39,619 bases of DNA from a bacterium (lineage in GTDB: Bacteria > Sysuimicrobiota > Sysuimicrobiia > Sysuimicrobiales > Segetimicrobiaceae). How positions within the stretch are numbered: position 1 is the first letter of the stretch; each line of letters begins with the position of its first letter. The stretch spans positions 1 through 39,619 of the forward strand of contig DATGJN010000070.1 in assembly GCA_035295165.1 (NCBI GenBank), in the 5' to 3' direction. The position numbers were made by a program, and so were the translations under genes. Below the pieces are notes generated by a model. The model searched no databases. It worked only from the letters and a program-made list of their open reading frames with translations, and was not told the origin of the DNA. Shown here piece after piece: positions 25,156-33,450 of the stretch.

Positions 25156-27501
25156 TTAGCCGCCCTGCAATGCGAGACAACACGCTTCGTAAATCGACTC
25201 CCAGTCGATTCGGCACGCTCTGTAGAGATCCGCGGGCATTCCCGACTCTCCAAAGCGCGTGACCCCAAGCGGGTACGCTTTCCGCCCCACCATGCTCCCG
25301 ACCCACGCCAGCGTGGAGGGATGACCATCGAGAACGGTCACGATCGGGGCATCCACAGCTACCGCAAGCAGCTCGGGGCCAAGCGTCTCAAGACCGCGGG
25401 TCACGCCGCGCTGCCACGCATGGTACACGAGATCGGGGCTCGTGCAGTTGACGACGTTCGCATAAACTCCGTCCTGCATGAGCTCTTCCGACGCGCGCAC
25501 GGCCTCCGGGACCACGGCGCCGGTCGCCCAGATCTGCACGAGGTTCCGGCTCGGCACGCACCCCGGCTCCTCCATCCTGTCAACCAGCCGGTAGGCGCCC
25601 GAGAGAACCTTGGCGCGGAGGTTGTCACGGTCACGGGCGTTGAGGAGCCGCTGGTCGATCAGGGCCGTGCTCAGCCGCAGGTACGCGGACATCGGATTGC
25701 ACTCGCGATGCAAGGCGCGTAACGACTCGAGGAGAATCCACTCAAGCTCAAGCGCGAAGCACGGCTCATAGTACACGACCCCTGGCAGCGAGAGTCCAAT
25801 CGCTGGTGTAATGACCGATTGGTGCGCACCTCCTTCGGTAGAAAGGGTAACGCCTGATGGGGTGCCCACCAAAATGAACTTGCTACCGGAGTACAAAGCA
25901 TACACAAGAGCGTCGAGGCCTCGTGCCACGAACGGATCGTACAGGGTACCGATCGGGAGAAGCGGTTCCCCGTTCACCTCCGCGGACAGGCCTAACTGCC
26001 CCAAGGCCATGAACAGGTTGGTTTCGGAAATGCCAAGTTCTAAATGCTGACCATCCGGCGTGCGCTCCCACTTAATGAGCCGAGGGCCGAGCACGGTAAA
26101 CCGGTCTCGCTCCTCTTGGTGACTCCAAACCCCCACCTGATTGATCCACCCGCCGAGATTTGTCGACGTGGCAACATCCGGGCTAACCGTCATGACGCGC
26201 CGTCCGGCCTCTGGCGCGGTCCTGCGAAGGGTTGTCAGAATCTGTCCAAACGCGCGCTGCGTGGAGTTCTCCGGGCCGTAGTCGCGACCGAGATCTGTTG
26301 GGAGCTCGAGGCTCGGCCTAGACTGACGGGGAGGACGTGCCAGTACGCGCCGGCGCTCCGCGCATAGCTCTGCCTCTGCGCTCCGTTCCGTGAATCCGGC
26401 CCACATGTCATCCTGCCGGATCCCAAGGCGGACCATCAGGTCCTCCATCTGCTCCGCGGACAGTAATGCTGAATGATTCAGCGGGTCGCCAGCGATCGGG
26501 AGTCCCCACCCTTTGATCGTATAGGCAAAGATCACTGAGGGCCCTGGAGCGGCGTCGGCCTCCGCAAAGACTTTAGGAAGCACGTCGAGATCATGCCCAC
26601 CCAAGTCGGCCAACAGGGTCTTGACGTCTTCATCGGTCCGGCTGACAAGAAGCGTCTCCCCAAGCGCCCGGCGAACCGTAGCGGCGTCCGAGCGGAGCAA
26701 GAATTGATACTCCTCATTCGGCATCTCGTCGATGCGCCGCTTCAGATGTTCTCCGCCGGGTTCGGAGAAGGCGGCCTGTAGCTGCCGACCGTACTTCGCC
26801 TCAAACACGGCCCACCTGTTCGCTCGAAACATGTCCTCCAATTGGCGGACCCGCATGCCCGGAACCACACGATCCAACGACTGCCGGTTCACGTCTACTA
26901 TCCACACGATATTGTCAAGGTGCGCAAGCGCCGGTTCGGCCACCGCCTCCCACACTGATCCCTCGTCCAGCTCGGCATCCCCGATGAGCGCAATGAAGCG
27001 CCGTCCAGAACAGTCTGTGGCGCCGAATCGTGACTGGACGTAGCGGTCAACCAACGCGGCGAAATTGGGCGCCACCGCGCCGATGCCCACCGACCCTGTC
27101 GAGAAATCGACCGGATATGGATCTTTCGTCCGGCTAGGATACGCCTGCAAGCCTTGGAACTCCCGCAGCGTGGTGAGATGACTCTGTTCCAGATTGCCTA
27201 GCAGATAATGAATCGCATGCAACACCGGCGACGCATGCGGCTTGACAGAGATCCGGTCCCCGGGACGCATGAAATCGAAGAATAACGCCGTCATAATCGA
27301 GACCACCGATGCACTCGACGCTTGGTGGCCGCCCACCTTCAGGCCACTGAGGTTGGGCCTAACCTTGTTGGCGTGGTGGACGATCAGCGTGCTCAGCCAG
27401 AGGATCCGGCGCTGGATAGCCTGCAGCGTCTCGAGTCGCATCAAGCGTTGTGCGTAGTTGCACGAGACGCTGACATTTGCCTCGGACGCCACCTGCTTCA
27501 C
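25156..27501 (-). CDS. AceE-like thiamine-diphosphate enzyme (homodimeric pyruvate dehydrogenase E1/transketolase family)
   Basis: 781 aa from a GTG at 27501 with AGGAG 7 nt upstream. The ThDP motif is clear: IGDAELDEGSVWEAVAEPAL with D175/E177 and the paired N205 in VDVNRQSLD. GGHQASSASVVSIMTALFFD and DFSTGSVGIGAVAPNFAAL match the GHIGSFASSA and VSMGLG regions of AceE. ELGISETNLFMALGQLGLSA carries the activating Glu, and GVTLSTEGGAHQS matches the AceE RTTLNGEG-type block. E. coli AceE is about 100 residues longer. No E2 or E3 subunit gene is nearby, so it may act as a stand-alone 2-keto acid decarboxylase or ketol-transferring enzyme. It is divergent from the IclR gene and shares its control region. 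Pyruvate from the adjacent sugar route is a possible substrate, by inference. Confidence 0.82.
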   Translation of the reverse strand: MKQVASEANVSVSCNYAQRLMRLETLQAIQRRILWLSTLIVHHANKVRPNLSGLKVGGHQASSASVVSIMTALFFDFMRPGDRISVKPHASPVLHAIHYLLGNLEQSHLTTLREFQGLQAYPSRTKDPYPVDFSTGSVGIGAVAPNFAALVDRYVQSRFGATDCSGRRFIALIGDAELDEGSVWEAVAEPALAHLDNIVWIVDVNRQSLDRVVPGMRVRQLEDMFRANRWAVFEAKYGRQLQAAFSEPGGEHLKRRIDEMPNEEYQFLLRSDAATVRRALGETLLVSRTDEDVKTLLADLGGHDLDVLPKVFAEADAAPGPSVIFAYTIKGWGLPIAGDPLNHSALLSAEQMEDLMVRLGIRQDDMWAGFTERSAEAELCAERRRVLARPPRQSRPSLELPTDLGRDYGPENSTQRAFGQILTTLRRTAPEAGRRVMTVSPDVATSTNLGGWINQVGVWSHQEERDRFTVLGPRLIKWERTPDGQHLELGISETNLFMALGQLGLSAEVNGEPLLPIGTLYDPFVARGLDALVYALYSGSKFILVGTPSGVTLSTEGGAHQSVITPAIGLSLPGVVYYEPCFALELEWILLESLRALHRECNPMSAYLRLSTALIDQRLLNARDRDNLRAKVLSGAYRLVDRMEEPGCVPSRNLVQIWATGAVVPEAVRASEELMQDGVYANVVNCTSPDLVYHAWQRGVTRGLETLGPELLAVAVDAPIVTVLDGHPSTLAWVGSMVGRKAYPLGVTRFGESGMPADLYRACRIDWESIYEACCLALQGG

Positions 27502-27577
27502 GCGCCGACTCCTGGCGCGGAACGACAGGACGGACCCGCCGGAGTGTCGAGGGACCAGCTCGAGTCGATGGCTAGGG

Positions 27578-27606
27578 TTGCCAAATTCGCCCCCATAGAG
27601 TAAAAT
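27578..27606 (+). promoter_or_regulatory. Sigma-70-type promoter for the IclR gene
   Basis: TTGCCA (27578-27583), a 17-nt spacer, then TAAAAT (27601-27606). Both hexamers match the consensus at five of six positions. It drives the plus strand toward the ATG at 27726. Confidence 0.7.
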
Positions 27607-27620
27607 GGGACAAGTGTCTC
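27607..27620. promoter_or_regulatory. Imperfect palindrome, candidate IclR operator
   Basis: GGGACA-AG-TGTCTC is symmetric at all but one pair. It lies directly after the -10 box of the IclR promoter, covering the start point, and within the shared region of the divergent AceE-like gene. That position fits autorepression and co-control. Confidence 0.55.
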
Positions 27621-27725
27621 ATTTCGCTATGGAAGATGATAGAGAATGAGCCGTGACGCTGTCAAGGGATCCGGCGCGAACCGACGGCCCTCCCATTCCG
27701 CCGGCCGCTCGGAGAAGAACGCCGA

Positions 27726-28625
27726 ATGACCTCGCGATACCGGAGACCCAAGCTCAAGCCGATGGCACGGTGGCTCTTGATCATCGAGGCGTTCGCCGCG
27801 GCAGGTGAGTGGGGGGTGCGCGACCTTACGGCTGCCACTCGCTTGCCAAGGAGTGCCGTTCACCGAATCCTGCATGAAATGCACCAGTACGATATGTTGA
27901 CTTTGGCTGAACGCCCGGGCCGCTTCACGGTTGGCCCGTCCCTCATCCGCGTAGCGGCTCTCCTTCTTGACAGCCTGGACGTGACTCGGCACGCACGGGT
28001 TGTGCTGGAGGAGGCTGCGCGCATCTCCGGCGAGACGGTGATCCTAACGCTGTACGATCCGAAACGTCGTCAATTCTTCGCGGTCGATGCTGTGGAGTCG
28101 GCTCAGACTGTCCGCTACATCTGGCGCTCGCTCCGCGAATGGAACGACCTACACATAGGCTCGAGCGGGAAAGGCATCCTGGCTTTCCTCCCGAGGGAGG
28201 AACGGGATGCAGTAGTGGATGCTCTTCCGGATCCAATCCCCGGCCTCAGGCAGATTTCGAAGGCACAGCTCCGACAGCAACTCGAACGGGCGCGACGCCA
28301 GGGCTACGTTCTGACCCACGGCGAACGGTACCCGGGAGCATTCGGCGCCTCCGCGCCGGTTCGCAACGCGGTTCGGCTGATCGGTGATCTCATCATCACA
28401 TGGCCTGACAATCGCAATCGCGGACGTGAGCGCACGCTGGCCGCGCTGGCGGCCACAGCTGCCTCCAAGCTCTCCGTGTCGTTAGGGTATCGAGCTCCTG
28501 GCGACGCGCCGCGCGGTCTTGCGCCCGTCGATGCATACCAGGAAGATGATCAACTGTCACTCCGCCGGGGTGGAACCGATGCTTCATCGCGTCATGGAAC
28601 AAGAGCGAGTGATTCGAAGGAATGA
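27726..28625 (+). CDS. IclR-family transcriptional regulator
   Basis: 299 aa. Residues 12-70 are the winged helix-turn-helix (WLLIIEAFAAAGEWGVRDLT, then RLPRSAVHRILHEMHQYDML and RFTVGPSLIRVA). Residues 85-265 are the effector-binding GAF-like domain: ISGETVILTLYDP, LHIGSSGKGILAFLPREERD, LERARRQGYVLTHGERYPGA and FGASAPVRNAV. IclR regulators usually control catabolic genes in response to small acids or aromatics. It is divergent from the AceE-like gene with a palindrome over its own start point. It also converges on the sugar-transport operon (42-nt gap), so it may serve either or both catabolic runs. Confidence 0.93.
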   Translation: MTSRYRRPKLKPMARWLLIIEAFAAAGEWGVRDLTAATRLPRSAVHRILHEMHQYDMLTLAERPGRFTVGPSLIRVAALLLDSLDVTRHARVVLEEAARISGETVILTLYDPKRRQFFAVDAVESAQTVRYIWRSLREWNDLHIGSSGKGILAFLPREERDAVVDALPDPIPGLRQISKAQLRQQLERARRQGYVLTHGERYPGAFGASAPVRNAVRLIGDLIITWPDNRNRGRERTLAALAATAASKLSVSLGYRAPGDAPRGLAPVDAYQEDDQLSLRRGGTDASSRHGTRASDSKE

Positions 28626-28667
28626 ACTCGACCCGACCCTTCCCTCGACCGGTGGATTGCAGTCCGA

Positions 28668-29426
28668 TTATGCCTGTGCCGTGAACCCGTGAGCAACGAA
28701 GTGCATCAATTCTTCAACGGTTACGTCACTCTTGACCAGGCTCGCCGCGACGCGTCCATGCTCAATGATGGTAATCCGATCCGCGACAGGATGAACGTGA
28801 GCCAGGTTGTGGTCGATGTAGATGATGCCAAGACCCCGCTCCCGAACCGCTTCGATAGCTCGGAAAACGCGTCGAGTCTCCCGGACTGATAGTGCTGCGG
28901 TCGGCTCGTCCAGCAGCAACACACGCGCGCCGAAGTACATAGCCCGCATGATCGCGAGCGACTGGCGTTCACCGCCAGAAAGGACCGCAGCGGGTTGATC
29001 GGCAGACTGAATGTGCGTGAGTCCGATCTCATACAACTGGTCTGCACAGATCCTCCGCATCGCGCCCGTTTTCAAGATAGGCAACGGGGTTCGCAGCCAG
29101 GTCAGTTCCTTCCCGAGGAAGAAATTCCGCCAAAGGCTCATCTGGTCTATCAAGGCGAGGTCTTGGTAAACGGTCTCAATGCCGAGCCGGCGAGCATCGG
29201 ATGGTGACCGGAATCGCACCTCAGTCCCCTCGAACCGAATGCTGCCGCTTGTCGGCTGATGATACCCGGTGATGATCTTGAGGAGCGTCGACTTACCGGC
29301 GCCGTTATCGCCGACGAGGCCGACCACCTCGCCAGCCCGAAGTGCAAAGTTCACGTCGGCGAGCGCCCGCACGCTGCCAAACTGCATCCCAATTCCGTCA
29401 AGTTCAAGGAGTGGAGGCCCAGTCAC
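28668..29426 (-). CDS. Ribose-type sugar ABC transporter ATPase (single-domain, FrcA-like)
   Basis: 252 aa with one nucleotide-binding domain, unlike the two-domain RbsA. Walker A VGDNGAGKSTLLKIITG, Q-loop VYQDLALIDQMSL, signature LSGGERQSLAIMRAM, Walker B VLLLDEPTAALSVRE, and H-loop IIYIDHNLAHVHPVAD are complete. HVHPVADR and the IIEHGR ending are typical of carbohydrate uptake class 2 ATPases. It overlaps the permease gene by ATGA and is the last gene of the seven-gene run. Confidence 0.94.
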   Translation of the reverse strand: MTGPPLLELDGIGMQFGSVRALADVNFALRAGEVVGLVGDNGAGKSTLLKIITGYHQPTSGSIRFEGTEVRFRSPSDARRLGIETVYQDLALIDQMSLWRNFFLGKELTWLRTPLPILKTGAMRRICADQLYEIGLTHIQSADQPAAVLSGGERQSLAIMRAMYFGARVLLLDEPTAALSVRETRRVFRAIEAVRERGLGIIYIDHNLAHVHPVADRITIIEHGRVAASLVKSDVTVEELMHFVAHGFTAQA

Positions 29427-30478
29427 CGGCTCATCGGCCCTCTGCGCAGACGAAGCCCGAGTTTGTCGAGTTGGTCATTAAGAAAGGCCGCGACAAGAAG
29501 GATGATCCCAATAATTGCTGTGTACCAGGAACCTGGAGCGCCCACGAGGACCAGCCCTGTAGATAGAGAGCCCAATACCAACGCCCCGAACACAGTCCCG
29601 GCGATCGAACCCTCGACTCCGAACAGCGACGTCCCACCTAGCACCGCCGCAACAATGGCCAGGAGATTGGCGTCTGTACCGAAGCTCGCGTCGACGGAGC
29701 CCAGTTGCGCGAATGCTGCACATCCAGCGAACCCAGCCAGCATCGCACAGAGTGCGAAGTTAATAGTCTTCACGGTCGCGACAGGTACACCGAGCGCGCG
29801 TGCCGCACCGCCCCGGGCGCCCGCTGCCGTTGTCCAATTCCCGTATTGAGTGAACCCATGAATGAACCAAAACGTGACCCCGAACACAAACATCCAAACG
29901 AAAGGAGCGGCCAACGCAGCGTTGCCCAAGTTACCGCCAAGCAGAGATCGAAACGCCGTCTGCTGGAAGTAGCCTACCGGGAGTCCCGAGGTGATGAGAA
30001 AACTCAGCCCCGTAAGTACAAAAAGCGTTGCCAGCGTGGTGATGAAAGATGGGATACCCAACCGAGTGGTGATCAACCCGTGCACCACACCTACGGCAGC
30101 AGCCATGGCGAGAACGAGGACAAATGCGATCCAGACGTTCCACTGCGCCGCGATCAGTTCGCCCAAAACGATTGGGACAAAGGCAAACATCGCACCGACC
30201 GAAAGATCGAACTCGCCGGCGATCATGAGAAATGAAACGCCGACACCAATCGTACCGACTTCGCTCGCAACCAGGCTCATCCCGCGCAACTCGCCGCCGG
30301 TAAAGAAGCGCCCCGAAAGACCTTGAAAGACACCAGCGAGCAAGATCCATCCGGCAAAGGCCCCAAAACCGCGGGATCGGAAGATGCCCCAGCCAATGTG
30401 CACCGCGGCTTCGTACTTCGAGGGCCTTAACACGCCGGCGTCCCGCCGCGCTGTTTCGTCTGACGCCATTTGTGTCAC
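29423..30478 (-). CDS. Ribose-type sugar ABC transporter permease (RbsC/FrcC family)
   Basis: 351 aa with an N-terminal cytoplasmic stretch of about 35 residues and about 9-10 membrane segments. Family blocks: GVGVSFLMIAGEFDLSVGAM, VHGLITTRLGIPSFITTLAT, ARALGVPVATVKTINFALCA, and AIVAAVLGGTSLFGVEGSIA. It forms the membrane channel for the sugar delivered by the binding protein encoded 35 nt upstream. Confidence 0.94.
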   Translation of the reverse strand: MTQMASDETARRDAGVLRPSKYEAAVHIGWGIFRSRGFGAFAGWILLAGVFQGLSGRFFTGGELRGMSLVASEVGTIGVGVSFLMIAGEFDLSVGAMFAFVPIVLGELIAAQWNVWIAFVLVLAMAAAVGVVHGLITTRLGIPSFITTLATLFVLTGLSFLITSGLPVGYFQQTAFRSLLGGNLGNAALAAPFVWMFVFGVTFWFIHGFTQYGNWTTAAGARGGAARALGVPVATVKTINFALCAMLAGFAGCAAFAQLGSVDASFGTDANLLAIVAAVLGGTSLFGVEGSIAGTVFGALVLGSLSTGLVLVGAPGSWYTAIIGIILLVAAFLNDQLDKLGLRLRRGPMSR

Positions 30479-30513
30479 CGGTGAGAGCGCACACGACTGC
30501 GAGGCATCGGCCT

Positions 30514-31506
30514 TCAGTCGAGTCCTTGCTTTATAAGCTGCTCGACCCTGCCAGAATTATCGTAATCGACGATCAAGCTGCCCGTGTTGATGTTCACAGG
30601 AGCGAACCCGTGTTGAAGTTCTAGCACGAGGTTCTCAACCGTCAGGTAGCCTTGCAGATAGGGCTGTTGATCAAGAAGGATTTTCAGTGCACCCGCACTT
30701 CTGAGTTGCTGGAAGACGACATCGTTGATGTCGAACCCGGCGACGGGCACTTTCAGCTTCTGCTGGGCAACATATTGGACGGCGGGGGCAATTCCATTGA
30801 CGTTCAAAGACAAGATACCAACGGTATCAGGATGAGCTTGAAGGTACGCGCCAGTAGTTTGCTGATTCTGCGTTGCGTCCGCCGACTCCACCAACACATC
30901 GGGCTTGTATCCACGCGCGGTAAGTAACCCTTTGACCGCGTCCTGCCGAAGGCCAAGAACCAGCGATTTCGGGTTGGGGTTGATGACCAAGACTCTGCCG
31001 CCCCCGGACGGAAGGTACTTGAGAAACGCAGACGCTAGCACTTCGCCAGAGTGATGCTCGTCCTGACCGACGAATGCGAGACTGACGATGCGAGGATCTA
31101 TTGTCGCAGGCGTACTACCTGCAGCTTCAAACCGATTATTGTTGAAGAGCACGACTTTGATTCCTGCCGCAAGCGCCCGAAGCGTGATCTCCTGCATGTC
31201 CCTGCCAGCGTACTCAATAGCGATCCCATTCGGCCTGGCCGCTACGGCAGCGTCAAGTAACGAGATCATGTCGGCGTCGCTGCCGGTGCCCGCTGGCGCC
31301 TCGTATTTGACCGTCGCGCCGAAGTCCTTGCCCGCCTGCTCAGCCCCATGCTGCACCGCGTGCCAGAATGCCTGTTGCTGGGTGAACCCGACCATATAGA
31401 TCGTCAGGGGCTTACTGGCACCATTACTTATCCGTGGCATCGCACTGGCAGCGAGCAGCATCATCGACACGACGGCCAGCGCCGCGATGAACCGGGCCTT
31501 CCGCAT
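30514..31506 (-). CDS. Sugar ABC transporter substrate-binding protein (RbsB-type)
   Basis: 330 aa from the ATG at 31506, with GGGGGGTGGG before it. Residues 1-30 are a signal peptide (RKARFIAALAVVSMMLLAAS, then AMPRISNGA). The type I periplasmic fold is shown by TIYMVGFTQQQAFWHAVQHG, AARPNGIAIEYAGRDMQEIT, GGGRVLVINPNPKS, HPDTVGILSLNVNG, VPVAGFDINDVVFQQLRSAG and LDQQPYLQGYLTVENLVLEL; the last is the RbsB hinge region. It delivers a monosaccharide to the adjacent permease. The sugar is unknown. Confidence 0.94.
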   Translation of the reverse strand: MRKARFIAALAVVSMMLLAASAMPRISNGASKPLTIYMVGFTQQQAFWHAVQHGAEQAGKDFGATVKYEAPAGTGSDADMISLLDAAVAARPNGIAIEYAGRDMQEITLRALAAGIKVVLFNNNRFEAAGSTPATIDPRIVSLAFVGQDEHHSGEVLASAFLKYLPSGGGRVLVINPNPKSLVLGLRQDAVKGLLTARGYKPDVLVESADATQNQQTTGAYLQAHPDTVGILSLNVNGIAPAVQYVAQQKLKVPVAGFDINDVVFQQLRSAGALKILLDQQPYLQGYLTVENLVLELQHGFAPVNINTGSLIVDYDNSGRVEQLIKQGLD

Positions 31507-31643
31507 CTATTCCCACCCCCCTAAGAACATCATACGGGTCGTGCTTGACCGGAACGCAGTTCGCACACAACTGTCGTCGAACACTGCGGACACGTCGGTT
31601 TTCGGTCATTCGTGCCGATAGTCCACGTCTCCTTGTGGCCTTA

Positions 31644-32507
31644 CTAGTTTGTCTGGGCAGCGGTCCTTCCTAGTTCCAGTGCAGAGAACGACAGCACCGG
31701 ACTGAGCATAAGCCAACGGAAACCCCGGTCAAGCAGCATCTCCACGTTGCTTGCATCCACGTGAGGATGGCCGCAAGGTATCTCGTGGTCTTTGCAGATC
31801 GCCAGAATGTCGTTGATCGCAGTTGCGACGCTCGGATGATCGTATTGCCGCGGGAATCCCAAGTCTTGAGAAAGGTCGCCCTCTCCGATGAGCACGACGC
31901 CTATCCCTGGCACGTCTTCAAGCATCTTGGGAAGGTTTTTGATCGCACGCGCCTCTTCACACATGATGACCACGAGAAGCTCGCCGTGGGGATCCAGAGG
32001 CCAGACGTCCGCCCGATGATAATATTCAGCAGGCGTCAGCCCCCAATACCGCGAGGCACTTCGAGGCCCATCGCCCCTTACGCCCGCCGGGTTAAAACGG
32101 GGCGCCGCCGCCGGACGTGGATACCTGCACGCCGCGACAGCATTGCGGGCTTCTTCCACAGTGCTTACGTGAGGCCAAACGATGCCATAAACACCCGCAT
32201 CAAGTGCTTGCTTCGCAATCCACTGGTTCAGTTCTCCTCCGTTCGGCGGGATGCGGACAAACGGGGTAACAGCCGGCGCAAGAGTGGCAGACCGAACCAG
32301 TTCTCGACGGTCAAGCATGTATTGCAGACAGTCGCGCAAGCGCGCGATGTCGAGTGGGTTGTGTTCCATCTCGAACACTACGCCATCATAGGGCGCAGCA
32401 CTTATCGTCTGTGCCATGGTGACGTCGGCACCGGCGAAAGTAACGAAAGCGGGATTGCCTTTCGCAAGGGCCCGGATAACACCATTCAATCGGGGGATCT
32501 CAGTCAT
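31644..32507 (-). CDS. HpcH/HpaI-type aldolase (2-keto-3-deoxy acid aldolase)
   Basis: 287 aa from the ATG at 32507, preceded by GGGAGGT. This metal-dependent class II pyruvate aldolase family cleaves 2-keto-3-deoxy sugar acids or 4-hydroxy-2-oxo acids to pyruvate plus an aldehyde. Visible blocks: NPAFVTFAGADVTMAQTISA, GVVFEMEHNPLD (usually D-x-E-H), TPFVRIPPNGGELNQW with the catalytic Arg, AGVYGIVWPHVSTVEEARNA, IMCEEARAIKNL (usual metal-binding E region), and GVVLIGEGDLSQDLGFPRQY. A charged loop replaces the usual GP-x-DLS glycine-proline. It fits the last step of the oxidative sugar route encoded by its neighbours. Confidence 0.9.
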   Translation of the reverse strand: MTEIPRLNGVIRALAKGNPAFVTFAGADVTMAQTISAAPYDGVVFEMEHNPLDIARLRDCLQYMLDRRELVRSATLAPAVTPFVRIPPNGGELNQWIAKQALDAGVYGIVWPHVSTVEEARNAVAACRYPRPAAAPRFNPAGVRGDGPRSASRYWGLTPAEYYHRADVWPLDPHGELLVVIMCEEARAIKNLPKMLEDVPGIGVVLIGEGDLSQDLGFPRQYDHPSVATAINDILAICKDHEIPCGHPHVDASNVEMLLDRGFRWLMLSPVLSFSALELGRTAAQTN

Positions 32508-32688
32508 GTCGACCTCCCTGTCGGTGCCTGCACCGCGTTCGCAGACAAGAAGGGCCGGTTCCTCGGCGGCCAAGCTGAGTATTTCTTGCGGCTCCGTGGC
32601 TCCAGCGGTCGCGGCATTGATGCCTAAGACGCAGCGCAGTCCGCGACCAGCGGACTACTCTGCTGTGCTTCCGGTCGCACCGAGCCCA

Positions 32689-33435
32689 TTATAATCTCTT
32701 GATTCCCTCGTAGTAACTCTCGGGTAGATGCGGTCGGCGGAATTGCTGGACGGCCATGTCGAGGTGGAGCTGTGCTCCCTTCAATACGAAGATTCCGTGC
32801 CCGGGAAAGAGCTGGTCAACGTTCAGATCACCGAGCTTCTGGATATCAGCACGGTAGTGACCAAGGTTACAGCCCGGAAGATTGAGCAGCCCAACCATCC
32901 CATTGAAGAAGACGACGTCGCCCGTGAAGATTGCCCGAGAATCGTCTGAGTCCACCACGTAGCAAACGGAGTCCTCAGTATGCCCGCGCACATGCACTGC
33001 TCGCACGCGAAACCTTCCGATGCTCGTCGTCCAACCATCGTCGATGACAACGTCAGGACTCACAGTCGGAAACTCATACCCAGGAGGGACAGCCCCGTAG
33101 GCACGCATGAACTCCCGGTCTGAGTTCGCCCCTGTCGCGAGAGACGGCGCGCTGTTTCGATGTGCGACCAGCTTGGCCCCAAACTGATCCTTAAATCGGG
33201 CACATCCCTCCGAGTGGCCCGTATGTTCATGCGTTAAGAAGATTGTACTGACGCGGGCGGGATCGTACCCTGAGGCTCGGACATTTGCTATCATGTCGTC
33301 AAAACTGCTCAGGCGGCCGACGTCTACGATTGCAAGCGCGGTGCCTCCGTCGAGCAGGTAGATGTTGGAATCGTTGGGAGCCGTGAGACCGAATTGATCG
33401 CTACCAACCAGATGGACCCAGGGGTGGATCTGCAT
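32689..33435 (-). CDS. MBL-fold metallo-hydrolase, possible sugar lactonase
   Basis: 248 aa, compact metallo-beta-lactamase fold. The first metal motif reads THEHTGHSEG, so the two histidines and the last histidine of H-x-H-x-D-H are present, but the Asp is Gly. The later ligands are intact: H in VHVRGHTEDS, D in IFTGDVVF, and H in LFPGHG. The Asp-to-Gly change removes a second-metal ligand, so a one-metal site is likely. In this operon the expected job is opening a sugar lactone to its acid, between the dehydrogenase and the dehydratase. Other hydrolase roles are possible. Confidence 0.85.
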   Translation of the reverse strand: MQIHPWVHLVGSDQFGLTAPNDSNIYLLDGGTALAIVDVGRLSSFDDMIANVRASGYDPARVSTIFLTHEHTGHSEGCARFKDQFGAKLVAHRNSAPSLATGANSDREFMRAYGAVPPGYEFPTVSPDVVIDDGWTTSIGRFRVRAVHVRGHTEDSVCYVVDSDDSRAIFTGDVVFFNGMVGLLNLPGCNLGHYRADIQKLGDLNVDQLFPGHGIFVLKGAQLHLDMAVQQFRRPHLPESYYEGIKRL

Positions 33436-33450
33436 CGTTTACGCCCCTCC

